Source of the DNA: Cyanodermella asteris
Taxonomy: Eukaryota > Ascomycota > Lecanoromycetes > Ostropales > Stictidaceae
Assembly: GCA_900618795.1 (NCBI GenBank)
Contig: UYJD01000005.1
Location: 714,811 to 778,810 of the forward strand
Length of the DNA: 64,000 bases
Reading direction: 5' to 3'
This document shows positions 20,379 through 32,217 of the stretch, in pieces. The notes under the pieces are model-generated. The model was not told the DNA's origin and did not search any database. It saw nothing but the letters and a program-made list of their open reading frames with translations. Numbering within the stretch: position 1 is the first letter of the stretch; every line of letters starts with the position of its first letter. The position numbers and the translations under genes were made by a program.

Positions 20379-23300
20379 GACCGTCACCCAGTGAGCTTCC
20401 CAAGATATAGTATCTATGGGATCGATATACTGCTTCTGTATAGCCCGCCAGCGTGTCGGCGCGCCCAAAGACTGGCAGCGATGTCCCTCTATGTGGAGCG
20501 CGTAAAGCGATCAAGAAACATAGATACGCTTGCAACAAGTCAGCGCGAATCGAAAAGGCAGCTATTGATGTAAAGTAGAATAAGCCTCTGACAAGGTGCA
20601 GACAGCACGACAAGGATGGGCACCAGCCGATCAAGGATAGCGGGCCGACTATCACGCATCGATCAAGCTAGAGAGCTGCGGGTCTAACGCAGGTAAGGTG
20701 AGATGTGGAGCTGCAGCAGGAATCATCAGCACAATCTCGGCAAGCTAACAAGTATGAAAACAGGGCAACGAACTGAACGATGGACTTGCAGAAGTGTGGC
20801 ACTCGTACCGAAGCGGATGGCCGTAAGGGGAGCAGAGACACAGAGTACAAAAGTCAGTGAGCTTTTCCAGAGGCTCTGGGAGGGAGTATGGCGGCATTTG
20901 GAATTTGATACTGGCGGGCGCTTCCGACTGCCCTTGGGCGCAAGCCACCATCTATAGAGGTGGCCATCCTGTGCTTGCACTTGAAATTGATGTCGTTTGG
21001 CATCCACTCTTCACCACCCAACCAAACGCCACACCTTACGCCAGCTGCTTCGGCGGGCGTGCGCAATCCCGAATCACTGGTGCTGTGGGCATCAAGAGGT
21101 CTCAAAGGGCACCAGGGTCACCCGTAAGCACCAGCCTGATACAGGTTCGGAGGCCGGGGTTCATCGCTCTGGTGCTGGAAAAGATCTTGTCCGTCAAGCT
21201 GAACACGGCGGCACACACCAGCAGTTCGTCCGGTTGCTCGGTCTTGTGACGATGGATGAGGAGGATTCCCACAGCGTCATGCTAGTAGGTACTAGCGAGC
21301 AGAAAACAGCCAAGTGTGGCTGGCCTCGCCCAGACAACTGACAGAGCTGTAAGCGACAAGCCTAATAGAGGCGAGTACCGCGTTGATCGCGGGCTCTCTT
21401 CGGCCCCTCTTACGCGGTTAGGCCAGTACCTTTCGGTGTTCACATATGGCTGAAGTTACCGCATCAAGGCGCTGGCCTGGAGTGCAGGATCAGTGGGATC
21501 AATGGGAAGGCAAGATGAGCCAGACAGCCAGATCATGCGCGGCCCCGGTTGATGTGGCGCCATCAGCAAGCAGATCGTCTTTGGTCCCTGGTCTAGTTCG
21601 CGGTGGGCCCAGGCATATGGGATTTTCAACGAGCTTCGGCTTCGGGTTTCGACCTGCTCGGTCTCAAAATCTTGGATCAGGCTGTCGAAGTTCCGTTTCG
21701 TCGTGCGCCTCTCCGACTGCGGAAAGCATCCTGTAACCACCAAGTCTGGACACCTAGATCAATGGCGGACAATCATGATGCGCCTTCCAGCCAACACTGC
21801 CTCCACGGTTGCGGGCAAACATGCGACGTGTTTTCGTGTGTACACTGCGCACGGAGGTGCAAGCCGCAGACAACCGGTGCGACGGCTCGAATTGCTCGAC
21901 GAGCGCTGGAGCTGGCCATGTCAGCTTTGGTGGCTGCATGAAGCGCAGCCTCTCGTCGTCATACAAGGCTAGCATGGTTTTCCACGTGGAAGTCTGTCGT
22001 AAAAAGCGTACCGCCGGCCCGCCACGAGCATTGCAGTCAGCCAAGCTGTGCACCGCGTGCGGCAGTGCGACGGCCAGGGAACATTGTTCGCGCACAGTAT
22101 CTGTTCATGCGACTTCCGTCCCGCTTGTCAAACACATAATATGTTGAGGTTCTTCTTTCCTGGCTGTCTCGGCGTTTTGTCGCGTTGACCTGTTCCTAGC
22201 TGCGCTCTCAACGCCTCGCTCGAAGAGGAGGGTCCGCGAACCTTGAAGCGCCGTGGAGCCAGCTTCTAGACTCCCAAGCCAATACGAGCCCAGTCCTGGC
22301 CAGGTCAAAGCAGCCACAGCAGGTAAAGAAGCCGGAGGAACAGGTGGCCAGGCACATGCACACTGTGATTGGCCTCGCGTATAGCACGCACACTTGCCAG
22401 ATCCAGAGTTCACTGGATGACTCCGTGCAAGCCTTGCTGTCACTTTGTCTCGGCGCTGGCAGTTCTTGGTGCTGTGAGGCTGCCGGCTGCGTTGCAGTTG
22501 GGCATATATCACACTGCTGACTTCAGGGTGGCCCACGACCACCAAGACGTTGCCTCTGAGGAATCGCGCGGAACTTGTAACGTCCCGAATGGCACACGAA
22601 CATTTTCAGCATGAGCGACTTCGAAATTTGCCAATGCGGTCCATCGAGCCTTGTATCCGCATGATCGGGGGTCGCTCCCGGGGGTTGGAGAATCCCACAG
22701 GGGGCAGCGAACGATGCATGCGTACTGGTCGCATCATTCTGTACATGGCCGTACCTAGAACGATATCCCGGTCTCGTGGCCCACGGCTTCACACGTGCTG
22801 CGGCGGGAAGAAGAGCGCGGATCCGTCTGGATCATCCTGTTGGGAAGCACAGCCGGTCCATTCCGTCCATTGTGATCCTCCTGAAACACGACCCCTGCAA
22901 GAGGATTTCCTTTTCCGTCTCTGCAAGGATTGATTCTTGTGCATTTGGCGACTCCGATTCAGACCAGGTGACAAACATTGGTTCGCTTGCCGCTAACACA
23001 GCGTGTTAAGATGTACTGTAGTTGGGGATTCTAGCTGCTCTACGCCTGTCTTGTCCTGAGCTCGTCTTAGATTCCTCCTTTCAGAACAGTTGCGCCGGAT
23101 TTGGAGCGTTCATGGTCAGCTTAAACAATTGTCGTTGGTGCGAGTCTGCCCTCGATTTCGGACTTCATCTGTCCCAGTGTGTCGTGATGTAGGAACGGCC
23201 GCGAGCAACGAGCACGTTGGCTTACCCGAGAAGTGGACGTGATGAAGGAAACGTGACCATTCGCATGCTGTCTGGCGCCTTCCTGGTCTGAAAGTCGACG

Positions 23301-23470
23301 ACTGCGGAGAAGAAGATCGCGACTTCCTTGCGATTGTACATGTCGGCTGTGGAAGGTGCTATTGTGACTGCAAACCCGACAGTCAGATTCGCTTTCGAAC
23401 ACGATGTCTCTTCCCTTCGTCTATCCTCCATCAGCATCAGAGGAGTAGCGAAGACTCCGCTCGTGACGAC
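20379..23470. other. 3.1-kb region without a recognised gene
   Basis: It lies between the divergent bZIP gene and arrestin-domain gene and may contain a first bZIP exon near 20.5 kb. Many frames of 60-140 codons exist on both strands but none shows motifs, splice support or consistent codon use. A 12-base palindrome (ttccacgtggaa) lies at 21981-21992. A long non-coding or regulatory role is possible but unsupported. Confidence 0.35.
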
Positions 23471-25444
23471 ATGGCTAGCCCTGGGTGGAACCGTACGTCG
23501 TTTTCTGCATGCTTACTCTCCCGCATAGGGGTACAGGGCTAACCTCATCCTTCTTCAGCGCCCCCTCGCAGTCCACATCGTCGGGCCCTCACGGACTTGA
23601 CGTTCCAATCACCAGCTCGGTTTGGCCCCGGTTCTGACACGCCGTCAGGAGCAGCTCCAACCACACATGCCACCTACGTAGCTCGGCCTCTGTCCAACAT
23701 CACAGAGGTGACCAGTCAGGGCCCTGAGGAACGAGGCAAGGAGAATATCGCCTTGACGCTAGGCTCTACTGCCGATAAGCTGAAGCCACTGCGGCCCCGT
23801 ACTGCGAACATCGACAAGTCCCTTTCTGATCCAAATACAAGATTACTGAGGAGGCACTCTTCCCAGAGGGAGCACACTGCTGCCAGTCTGGTCGCCGAAG
23901 GGAGCTCCGTGCATCCTAACTTATCATCCTCAAGTTCCACCGAGACGACTTTAGCCTCTCCTGAGGACTCGGCCTCGCCCTTGGCTGCCTCTAGTGGTCG
24001 TGTTGGCACCTTACTGATTCAGATTCATCGAAACCGATCCCGAGCTCTCATATACGGTCAACTATTCGTGGTAGGTGCTCTCAGTCATCAAACATGGGTC
24101 AGCGGCGAGGTCCTCTTTTTCGATGTCGAGATTTACAACTCAACAGAGAAGTCAATCAAAAAGGTTGAGATCCAGCTCGAGCGCGCAACGATGTTGCACT
24201 CTAATACGGGCCACGGAGCCTTGGGACAAAGACAAGTCCCAGTGGAAGCTACCAGCGAGATCCTTGCAAAGTGGGTCTGGAAGAAAGGCGAAGACGGCTG
24301 GTGTGGCATCTCCCCTCATACCCAAGCGGCAAAGATCTGGAATCCGATTGTTCCTGCCGGGCAGGCTACCATGAACACACACCGGTTCGAGGTTCGCTAT
24401 TCGTTAACAATCTTCGTTCCATGCACTTTCAGCAAAACAGCGTCGGTCCGGATTCCTATAACTGTCATCTCCCCCAACTCGCTTGGGCCTAGCCGTCTTC
24501 GTCAGCACTTGCACCATGCCAGCGCGGCGCTTGGCCGTCACGATTCCCAAGTGGCTGATGGTTCACCGGTGAAGCGTCGTGAGAGCCGCCGTGCTAGACC
24601 ATCTCTAGATCACCAACAGTCTGGCACGTCTCAACGTGGCCATGAAGATGCCTTCAGGTCCCGACAATGTCAAGACAGTCAGGAAACCGAGACACACCAG
24701 GACAGCATTTTCATGACATCGAACCCAATTCCTCGGGCAAGTGATGAGCTGCTCAGTGAGATGTTGCAGAAGCTGCAGCAAACCAGCTTGTCTCCTACGC
24801 AATTCGCACGACTCTCAGCTCATCAGCACCGAAAAGGCTTATCTGCCCCGGTGCAATCCATACCAGTAATGCGGCCATTGTCAGCGATTGGGGCTCATCT
24901 GCGACGCCGTAGTAGCGAAGATGTTCAGCCCCGAGCTGCCGTTGGTGATTTTGGTCTGCTAGCACCTCCGGCGAATCCGACAGGAAGAGCAAGCTTTGAT
25001 GATGATTTGCTTCGTCCCGTACACCAAAGACATCGCAGCAGAGACTTGCGTCTTCAACAGCATTCCCTGCGCGGTGGAAACGGAGATTTTTCTGGCAGCC
25101 CCGGAACGGTGTATAGCTACGGTGACTCGAGCTCAAGTCTCGATGACTCTGAATTCGACCGCTTCCTTCGCGAGCGCCACAGCTTCCAAATTGCCAGACG
25201 CACTTCTGGCAATCCATTCTTCAAGGGTTCTCTGAACAAAGAGAGGCTGCGCAGCGGTAGACGTGCATATCGCGCAGCTAAGAACCGCTGGGACGACAAC
25301 GCCGCCACGATGGGGGACTATGGTCGCTACGAACTTGGAGACGTATACGAGAGCCGACAGCGTAAGCACGATCGCCCATTCTACAAGAGCATGCCAGGAA
25401 GCAAAAGCTTCGGCCGGAAGCATGCAACTGGCACTCCTTCCTGA
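23471..25444 (+). CDS. Arrestin-C-domain protein
   Basis: Arrestin-related proteins usually act as adaptors that guide ubiquitin ligases to membrane proteins. A 22-base first exon (23471-23492, MASPGWN) joins through a 66-bp intron to 23559-25444, giving 635 aa; this resolves a large frame that otherwise lacks an ATG. The beta-rich arrestin C-terminal domain spans about residues 155-317, with RSRALIYGQLFVVGAL, a TWVSGEVLFFDVEIYN segment and PVEATSEIL. The flanks are Ser/Arg-rich and look disordered. No arrestin N domain was found, and no PPxY motif was recognised, so the ligase link is uncertain. An annotation as a general arrestin-fold scaffold is safest. Confidence 0.78.
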
Positions 25445-25744
25445 CTGTAAAACCACCTCTTGCGAAATTTTACCAGGGAAGCACGACGTAATTCGATTCG
25501 AGAGGTGTTTTCCAGCAAAGAGACGAAAATATGAGCTTCTCTCGCATATAATCTTGGAAGGTCAAGCAGTATAAGCGAGCACAGATTCTATGTACACTAA
25601 ATCAGTGACCGTCATGGTCAAATAGGAGTCTGGCATACATCTGCAACGTGCTATAAAACCACGGTCAAGCTAGTCGTGAGTACCTCCTCTCATACTAATC
25701 CGAGTATATTCGACCGGCCCATCCAGGGCTATCTTATCCTGGAA

Positions 25745-26326
25745 TCATTCGCCAGGAGGAGCGTGTGCCTTTTGGTACGCATGCTTCATCTCGACTTCGG
25801 TCTTTGGAACGTCCTCTGGACCATTGACATCGTCCGCCTTCGTGCCTTGCTCGATTCCTCTCCCTCCCATCTTACCTCTGCCAGGCGCTTGCTCGAAGAC
25901 ATCCTTCCATTTATCCTCCTGCTTGAACATAACGATGCACTCCATTGCATTTGGCATTCCATATTCGGGATCCGCGCCTCCCTTGACTAGTGCCTCGATC
26001 ACATCACTCTCCAGCTTGAAAACAGCGCCTGCCAACGGACTCTGGCCCCGATCATTCAACCGATTTGGATCTGCGCCCTTGTCGAGCAGCAGCAGCACCG
26101 CTCCCGCGTGACCATGATAGGCTGAGAGCATGAGGAGGGTGTCACCCTTGTCATTGGTCAGGTTGGCGGGCAGCCCCAGAGACAGGGCTTGATTAAGTAG
26201 CGGCAGATCTCCGTTGCGGGCGGCCCAGAAAAGCTTGGTGGCGAGGTCGACGGCTGCGGGAGGCAGGTTGGAAGGGAGAGGAGAAGAGAAGCTCGTGTTT
26301 GGGTCTGAGGGCTCGGGAGCTGACAT
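25745..26326 (-). CDS. Small ankyrin-repeat protein
   Basis: A single-exon 193-aa protein from the ATG at 26326. Ankyrin repeats lie at about 28-125, with AARNGDLPLLNQALSLGL, GDTLLMLSAYHGHAGAVLL and GADPNRLNDRGQSPLAGAVF as consecutive units and a fourth ending GGADPEYG. The C-terminal 60 residues are charged. Ankyrin repeats mediate protein binding; nothing points to a particular partner. The gene converges with the arrestin-domain gene and is divergent from the next gene. Confidence 0.85.
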   Translation of the reverse strand: MSAPEPSDPNTSFSSPLPSNLPPAAVDLATKLFWAARNGDLPLLNQALSLGLPANLTNDKGDTLLMLSAYHGHAGAVLLLLDKGADPNRLNDRGQSPLAGAVFKLESDVIEALVKGGADPEYGMPNAMECIVMFKQEDKWKDVFEQAPGRGKMGGRGIEQGTKADDVNGPEDVPKTEVEMKHAYQKAHAPPGE

Positions 26327-27157
26327 TGTATATGGTCGAGAGAGCCTGAATATGGGCGGAAGCACGATTTGCGTGGAAAAGTACTGAGGAATTGGGTATG
26401 GTTTAGGTCACAAGAAATATGAGCACAGCAGGATTGTTCCAGAAGTTTACGAGGGAGATAAGGTTTTCGATCGAGAGACGAGATGATCGGACTGATTGAG
26501 TGTTCGATGGTCTTCGCCACGCGATTTCACACACACTGTCGCTCATTCTTGTCGAGCGCGCATTATGTCATTCCGCCACCTTTGCCTACGTAGCTTCGGC
26601 ATGTGGGGAAAAGTACCTACCTAAATACTCGGACCTATCTGGATGTTGAAACGGAGAAGCACACTGCACACCAAGCTACACACAACTCGACATGCTCTGT
26701 CCACTACTTATGAGGTCAAAGCCCGCCAAAATAGGCGCCGTTATCAAACTCTCCGTTTTATTTCGGCTGTGCAAAAGTCATGAGAGAGTTTCCGAATTAT
26801 TTTGGGGGTCTTTTTCTGGACTGGAAAAATCATGACAATGTGCTGTGAGATCAGACATTGGTTGAGCACGAAACTACGAGAATATAATGACACGATTGGC
26901 CTCGATCGTATCGAAGTCGAGACGTACATTTATATTGGTATCTCACGCGTACTCTAGCTGCAATCGCTTCCTCGTAATACTCGGCGCTCCGCTGACCGAG
27001 CCAATCACAACCGACGATTATTCAGCACGCTACATCAAAATGTTCGCGCAAGTATATTTGTCTTCCGTTCTGCGGATGCTTGCTCGATTATCAGTACGAG
27101 CTTCTCTCATACATAAGCAGATATTCGCGGCTCTGCTGAGGCTCGGACTGCCCTCGA
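26327..27157. other. Divergent intergenic region
   Basis: The 5' sides of the ankyrin gene and of the heme-type membrane protein gene. No gene recognised; the middle is relatively A+T-rich. Confidence 0.45.
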
Positions 27158-28084
27158 ATGGTCTACACGATGTCTTTCTTATCGCCTTTGCCTTCAATAC
27201 CGTATCATTTTGTACCTCAAGTCTCTGATCCCACGCACAGACGACAGTACCTCGACACCGCAGGCAAATACACACAAGTAGCCTCTGATGTCTTCGTAGT
27301 CATTGTCTTCGTCTATTTCAACCTGTCTGCCCCTAGTCGCGACAAGTACAAGAACCAAGTCCGCAAAGAGAGCCACAAGAGCTCTCAAGCCAGCCAAAAG
27401 TCCTGGTTCAACGACCGCGCCGAGACTACCGCTTTCACCGGGCAGAAAGAAACAAAAGGCAGCGTTCTGCTCACCGTGTCGTGGGCGATTGTAGTCGCCA
27501 CGTTGATGCTGTGGAGGACTGGTGATGGTAGGTGTCAATCATTCTATTCTGACAAACGACTTCGGCTGACAGATTCAGACTATCTTCACATAACTCGCTC
27601 GCCCGCCCAGGTGGCATCAGCGCTCCTCGGTGCCAACCTAGTCTTTTCACTGCCTTTCCTTCGCGACTATACACCACAGCTGATTTCATTCCATCGCCTC
27701 CAGTCACTGCTCATATTCATTATCTTAAGCATACATGCAATGCTCTATCTCAATTTTTACATCCAAAACAAGTTGTTCGCGAAGCGCATTATGGACATTG
27801 ACGTCCAGTTGGGCATTCTTCTCCTCATCTTGAGTGTGGCATTATGGACGACCGGAGCCAGAATGCAGACTTTGCGAAGCAAATTCGGTGCAAATAAGGC
27901 CAGGACTGCACATGTACTACTGACCACTGCTTTTGGAATAGCTCTTTGGTTCCATGTGGCGCACTCCCATGCAAATCTCCGCCGTGCAGGCTTAGTTTGG
28001 GCCATAGGCCAATCGTGGCGCATTTGGAAAGAGCTTGGGGGGTTTGACAAGCCTGGTATCACGCAAAAGCGCAAGGCGCTTTAA
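27158..28084 (+). CDS. Ferric-reductase-like transmembrane domain protein lacking flavin and NAD domains
   Basis: The core of ferric reductases and NADPH oxidases is a membrane bundle holding two hemes through two pairs of His spaced 13 apart. Here the pairs are visible in FHRLQSLLIFIILSIH and in AHVLLTTAFGIALWFH, each H-x13-H. About six hydrophobic segments are present. The protein ends about 35 residues after the last helix, so no FAD or NAD(P)H domain follows, and none is encoded downstream. A 51-bp insert at 27528-27578 has good splice signals (GTAGGT, a ctgac branch site, TTCAG) and is a multiple of three without a stop; removal gives 291 aa and retention 308 aa. The start ATG at 27158 or 27170 is uncertain. 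It may work with a separate flavoprotein or be a stand-alone membrane cytochrome. Confidence 0.7.
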   Translation: MVYTMSFLSPLPSIPYHFVPQVSDPTHRRQYLDTAGKYTQVASDVFVVIVFVYFNLSAPSRDKYKNQVRKESHKSSQASQKSWFNDRAETTAFTGQKETKGSVLLTVSWAIVVATLMLWRTGDGRCQSFYSDKRLRLTDSDYLHITRSPAQVASALLGANLVFSLPFLRDYTPQLISFHRLQSLLIFIILSIHAMLYLNFYIQNKLFAKRIMDIDVQLGILLLILSVALWTTGARMQTLRSKFGANKARTAHVLLTTAFGIALWFHVAHSHANLRRAGLVWAIGQSWRIWKELGGFDKPGITQKRKAL

Positions 28085-28370
28085 GCTAGGGGCCTTGTTG
28101 CATGGTGGCAAAACTATCAGTTTCGCAAACTGAGTCTCGGGGCATGGTCGGCGGGAACAGTTCAGCCAGAATTCTCGAAATGGAATGAATTTCTGCAGTT
28201 GGTCCACGTTCCGCTGGCTGACACTCACGAGTATTCATGGCCACTGTTCAGCGCATGACGTCCCTCAAGCCCCTGGGATTTGGAGTAAAGTTTTTAGCGC
28301 ACCAGAGATCTGTTGTGTCATTCACCGTCTTCGGTGCATGGCGCAAAATCTTTTTCCACAGCACGAGGTT

Positions 28371-30272
28371 TCATACGTGGATCATGGCTGACAAACTATC
28401 GCCGGTTCGCGTGTAAAAAACCGCTGCGAGCCCGGCGGTGAGGACAAAGGCGAGAAGCGGAAGGAAGAAATGGCTATCCCATGATTGGCTCTCTTCGACG
28501 ACCCTCTTCCACCTCGTCGGCGGCATTTCGCGCCACAGGCGGGCTGCAGAACCAGAGAACCTGAAGTCTCTCCACTCCACGAAAGAGGTTCTCTCCTGGA
28601 ATTCAATTGCCGACCCACACCAATTGTTGGTGATTTTGCCATTAGGCTGCTTGAACCAGCTGCTGCACCTCGAATCAGCGAAGGTGCTTTTCGATAGACG
28701 ATCTTGAATCCAATCGTTGTATCGCGCCACAACACCAGCTCGTGGTTCGAGTGCCAATGTCTGTCCACTGCGCTTTGCCGATAGGACGGCCGTTATGAGG
28801 CGGCAGATGTACTGGCTCTGTGCCTCGATGGGCAATATCAGGCTGTTGTACGCAAGGTTCGTGTTGGGACCGTACAACATGCCCAGATTCGGGAAGTCGT
28901 TGACCGTCATTCCCAGATAAGCAAATGCACCCTGATCCCAAGTTGCCTCCAGAGATTGCCCATTGCGCCCATATATCTTAATAGGCTGCAGAAAATTTGT
29001 GCTCTGAAACCCGGTCGCCAGCACAACGGCATCAAGCTCATGCGTCTGACCGCAGGTCATTTCGACGCCTTTCGAAGTGAAGCGTTTTATGCCTCCTGTT
29101 TCAAGCCGAACATTCTTGCGGCCTAGCGCAGGATAAAAGTCGTCGCTGACGATGATTCGCTTGCAACTGAAAGGATGGCTCGGCGTTAGCTTACATCTCA
29201 ATTCTGCATTCCATGACCCGGAGAGCTGGCTTTGCAGATGCTCTCTTGCAGTGGCCGTCACATGCATATGAGCATCGCTGTGAGCATCGAAGCCTGCTTG
29301 AAAGTGGCACTCTCTCAAGTCCATCAATTGCATTCTTTTACGCCTCAGAAGGCCTGGAATATAGCGATATCCGAGACGTTTCCAAACGCTAATGGGACCA
29401 TCATGCCGAGGCATAACCCAAGTCGGACTTCGCTGGAAGACAAGAAGGCTTTTTACGCAAGGAGCAATTGCGGGAACGATCTGTGCAGATGTTGACCCAG
29501 TTCCAACGACAGCCACCTTCTTGCCAGTGAGATCGTAGCTCCAATCCCACCGTGATGAGTGCATAATCTTGCCGTGGAATTCTGACATGCCTGGAATGGC
29601 AGGATACCGCGGGAGACTCAGCTGGCCAACCGCAGGGATGACGAAGTCAGCGGTGTAAGTCTGTATTTGCGACGACTCTGGCCCATCGGGATTCATCTGC
29701 CTGACCTGTACGGTCCACTTTTTCGAGACATCGTCCCATCGAGCCTCGGTCACAGTGGTGGAAAAGCGAATATGTGTATACAAGCGCCATTTGTGCGCAA
29801 TAGCTATGAGATATCGTTGGAGCTCTTGTTGTGTGGGATATTCTCGACTCCAGTCGGGATTGGGTTCGAATGAGTATGAGTAGAGATGACCCCAAACTTT
29901 TGCTTTGTATCAGCCAAACTTTCTCAACATGGAAGAATTCGGCATATTTCTTACCATCACAGCAACAGCCGGGATACACGTTGTCATTCCAGGTACCGCC
30001 CTGGAATATCGTTAGACACTTGCAAGTGTGTAAGCCCTCGGTACGTGACGCACGACTTGGCAGCCTTTCTCGAAGATCAAAAAATTCCTGCCATTGCCAC
30101 GTTTGATCATGTCAATCGAGATACAGAGGCCTGCCAGAGAAGTTAGCCTGCGTGGCAAAAGTATGGGTCAGTCATTCACACCTGAAATGCCCGCACCAAT
30201 GATTATAGTATCAACATGACGGCTACAGTTACCATAAGCCGCCGTCAAACGGTGTTTGTCATCAACAGACAT
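28371..30272 (-). CDS. Baeyer-Villiger-type flavin monooxygenase
   Basis: This FAD- and NADPH-dependent enzyme class inserts oxygen into ketones to give esters or lactones. Exons are 30182-30272, 30054-30130, 29955-30000 and 28371-29902, giving 581 aa with frame kept across three introns. The FAD Rossmann motif GAGISG is at 26-31, followed by GGTWNDNVYPGCCCD. The Baeyer-Villiger fingerprint FxGxxxHxxxWD is fully met by FHGKIMHSSRWD at about 180-191. The NADPH Rossmann motif GTGSTS follows at about 205, and the late ATGF motif is present (LATGFQS). A hydrophobic C-terminal helix suggests membrane attachment. It is divergent from the dehydratase-like gene across 558 bp, and likely shares regulation with it. 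All key motifs are intact. Confidence 0.9.
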
Positions 30273-30830
30273 AGCTGCCGCTTCTTGTTCCCCACTGACG
30301 CCTCTGTATTCACCGAATAATGATGCTAGATGTCGGCAGCGATCGAAGGGAACAAATACAGCCGCGCTTGTCGTTATTTCTGGGGCTGTGTCATCTCCAT
30401 CCTGGGCTCTTTTACTTGTCAACGTCACGAAATCGAAGTCCTACCAATGACCAGCACAGCATAAGGCCGAGATTCCGGTACTGGTACGCAATCAGACGGC
30501 GTCAGGAATGCGAGGATCTGTTACCTGGCATGATTCTCATTCTCCGGCGAGCTCCTATTGAAGCTCTCACCATGGTGTTACTTCGGCGTTCAAAGCAGTA
30601 TCGGTGAATACGATCAAGGACAAGCATCCCGAGTTTACATGGCTTCCAGGCAGGCTCGCGACTTGAATCACAATCCAAGCTGCACCTTCCTCTTTCCAAT
30701 CAATGTGATCGCGTCATCACATAACTATTTCCGCCCAACGGCAAGAACCAGAGAAAATGCGGTTCAGGGACCGATGATCTGCCTTTTTGCACACAATTGC
30801 TGTCATATCAACTTTTCACATACCAGCACA
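30273..30830. promoter_or_regulatory. Putative bidirectional promoter of BVMO and dehydratase-like genes
   Basis: This is the 558-bp region between two divergent starts. Its position suggests shared control, but I identify no specific binding site. Confidence 0.45.
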
Positions 30831-31657
30831 ATGGGCATTCTCCAGCGCATGACAGACTCGATCCTGGGGCGCGCCTCGTCCCGCAGCTCCATTTTGGCGC
30901 CACAAGCAACTGTCGAGCACGCGGACAGGATCACCTTTGACGGCGAGTTTGACAGGGTTTCCGGGTTTAGTCTTATTTGGCTGACAGCTTGCAGACTACC
31001 AGGCGCTCAAGGACCTCGCATTCGAATGGGCTGATAGCTATGATTGCAAGGTGAGGGAAGACATCCCTTACTCCGGAGCTCGGGCTGACTTAGACGGACA
31101 GGATCAACAACGTCTCAGAGCAATCCTGGCCCCGACAGTCCATGTGAGTGTGTTGGAAATTGGTTCTGCCCAGCGAAGCTGACACTGTCTAGGTGAATTA
31201 TACATCGGTAAACGGCAACGAGTATGCGGACATGCCTGCAGATCAGTTCGTCGCCTTCATGTTTCATCGTGGATTTGTCGGTGACCCCTTGGTTGCCACT
31301 CAGCATCTTCTTGGAGCCTCCAAGTTCGAGCAGATATCAGACAACGAGGTTCATGCCCTGATCCAGATCCGCGCCGCTCATCAGCGCTATACCGGGCGTG
31401 ACAAGCAGACAGTCGAGAACAAGGGCCATGGTCACGCAATGATCAAGCACAAATATGTCAGGATCGATGATGTATGGAAGTTTGCCGGATTGCGCCCAGC
31501 CGTGCGGTGGAACGAGTTTGCTTTTGACAAGATCTTTATTCATTTTGATCCATCAGCGGTAATAGCGCCGTCCATCCAAGATATAACTAAGATGACGAAG
31601 TCGGCAGTGGAGGTGCAGGAAACTTCTATCGAGCTTGATCACAACGTCGCTTCCTAG
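30831..31657 (+). CDS. Scytalone dehydratase-like protein
   Basis: Scytalone dehydratases remove water in DHN-melanin synthesis; homologues act in anthraquinone-type pathways. Exons are 30831-30956, 30988-31050, 31102-31143 and 31193-31657. With that model the product is 231 aa. Family landmarks are FEWADSYD, the NYTSVNG strand, GDPLVATQHLLGAS, AAHQRY, KGHGHA and WKFAGLRPAVRW. The Tyr-Asp pair, the two catalytic His (TQH and AHQ) and the second Tyr are kept. The Ser and Asn that normally follow the GHxH segment are Ala and Ile here, so the pocket is altered. The first intron is odd: the family-like acceptor at 30994 does not keep frame with the donor at 30957, and the in-frame alternative gives an intron of only 31 bases. 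A small indel is suspected. A C-terminal extension of about 40 residues is unusual. Confidence 0.75.
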
Positions 31658-32217
31658 GCTTCCATGGAATATGGCTGGCGGCGAATCAATAGCAATTTTT
31701 GGCTCCAATAGTGTCTGTTCATATGCCGGTGGATGAATTTTTTTCGTTCAAGATCAGTGCTCCAGACAACTTACTAGGTACATTCTGCTGATCTCAGAGA
31801 GTCATACAAGTCGCATCCATCACGTAAGGTTCGTTGGACAAATTCCGTTAAAGCATGCCCAGCAATCTAAGTCGACAAAGGTCAAATGTCGCGCGTTCGA
31901 AACGCGTATCGCGTTGAGGAGAAGGCTGTGCATGTGGCTGGTGTGGCTGGTGCGGTTATCGAATCTTCGGGGCAGCAACCCGAACGTCTGTTCTATCTCA
32001 ATACGCCTCCTGTGAACATTACAATGTCACACTGACATTAAGCGCTGGCAAGGATGGATCAGCCGAGATATTCGATGTCCCATTCGGTTATACGATGTTG
32101 TCATGATATTGACGTGTCTATGGACGCAACCATTCCCCAAAACCTCGGCTACCATCTCGGCGACCAATTAGAGCCCCACTGTCTAATGCTTGTTGCAGCT
32201 TCGTTACCGCCGGAAGA
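31658..32217. other. Convergent spacer inside the cluster
   Basis: Lies between the 3' ends of the dehydratase-like gene and the SDR. No gene or repeat seen. Confidence 0.5.

Noticed and set aside
20187-20468. bZIP start at 20468
   Set aside because: The codon there is TTG. The first ATG in the frame is at 20378, though an upstream exon may exist.
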